23,476 bases of DNA, taken from the NCBI GenBank assembly GCA_014730055.1, contig WJIV01000029.1, forward strand, positions 1 to 23,476, given 5' to 3'. The notes beneath the pieces are model-generated. The model did not search any database, had not been told where the DNA came from, and saw nothing but the letters and a program-made list of their open reading frames with translations. The translations under genes were made by a program, and so were the position numbers. This document shows, in pieces, positions 23,267 through 23,476 of the stretch (within the stretch, counting starts at the first letter, position 1; every line of letters begins with the position of its first letter). This DNA comes from Candidatus Bathyarchaeota archaeon (GTDB lineage: Archaea; Thermoproteota; Bathyarchaeia; TCS64).

Positions 23267-23476
23267 TGTTCAAGTGATAATAACTATCCATGTATTAAGA
23301 TAATTCTAGGACTGTACTGTTACACTATTTTTAACCTAGCCAGTTACTATAACTGCACTAGCAAATGAAATTATAAGAAAAATTAATCATTCAACTTTTT
23401 AGTCTTATAAAAGTTTCCCAATAACATCTTCAATTAATAGCTTAATTTTCAATTTGGATAGAGCGAATCTTGACTA

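Noticed and set aside
23400..23476. A short minus-strand frame at the window edge that looks like a protein C-terminus (ALSKLKIKLLIEDVIGKLL)
   Set aside because: A TAG closes it at the very window edge, leaving 22 codons with no start.
1..23476. tRNA genes, CRISPR arrays and defence islands
   Set aside because: No cloverleaf-like patterns, regularly spaced repeats, nuclease-helicase sets or toxin-antitoxin pairs were seen by eye.

Overview
The window comes from an archaeal chromosome. It encodes a two-repeat TATA-binding protein (21401-21976), an XPG-type flap endonuclease FEN1 (11351-12319), a stand-alone Lrp/AsnC effector domain and two UbiA prenyltransferases. Clear TATA boxes sit close upstream of several starts, and GTG and TTG starts appear alongside ATG. 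Base composition is AT-rich, roughly 35-40% GC by eye. Lineage cannot be fixed from the sequence alone. The mix of EFR1-type ferredoxins, MBL hydrolases, LEA14-like proteins and a DUF47/PiT pair would suit an Asgard or TACK-type archaeon, but that is inference. There are no rRNA or tRNA genes, CRISPR arrays, insertion sequences or phage genes that I can support.

Layout. Positions 1-5.6 kb hold a tocopherol-cyclase-like protein, a convergent P2-type cation ATPase, and a two-gene operon joining a four-helix (DUF350-like) membrane protein to an exported, membrane-anchored transglutaminase-like protein. Positions 5.8-9.3 kb hold a redox and hydrolase cluster: Lrp/AsnC domain (minus), nitroreductase, a probable alpha/beta-hydrolase remnant, an MBL hydrolase, an EFR1 flavodoxin-ferredoxin fusion and a free flavodoxin. 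Positions 9.5-10.9 kb hold a minus-strand three-gene operon of a YtfJ/GerW-family protein, a DUF2953 (YtfI-like) protein and an unknown 100-residue protein. A divergent small membrane protein follows. Positions 11.3-13.0 kb hold an MBL hydrolase and FEN1 operon. Positions 13.1-15.0 kb hold a divergent pair of UbiA-type prenyltransferases. Positions 15.0-17.5 kb hold three small membrane or anchored proteins and an amidohydrolase interrupted by one in-frame TGA. Positions 17.6-19.2 kb hold a DUF47 (PhoU-like) gene and a PiT phosphate permease that meet tail to tail with overlapping stop codons. Positions 19.6-23.3 kb hold a half-size DUF318-type permease, a nucleoside/guanine deaminase-like protein, a TudS/DUF523-like protein, TBP and a beta-lactamase-fold serine hydrolase.

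Most of this is ordinary archaeal housekeeping and accessory content. The most unusual items are the single-stop amidohydrolase, a FEN1 with no C-terminal PCNA-binding motif, the YtfI/YtfJ-like pair outside spore formers, the DUF350-like/transglutaminase operon, and a perfect 13-bp inverted repeat with a 52-nt loop downstream of the interrupted amidohydrolase. I found no convincing defence or mobile system.
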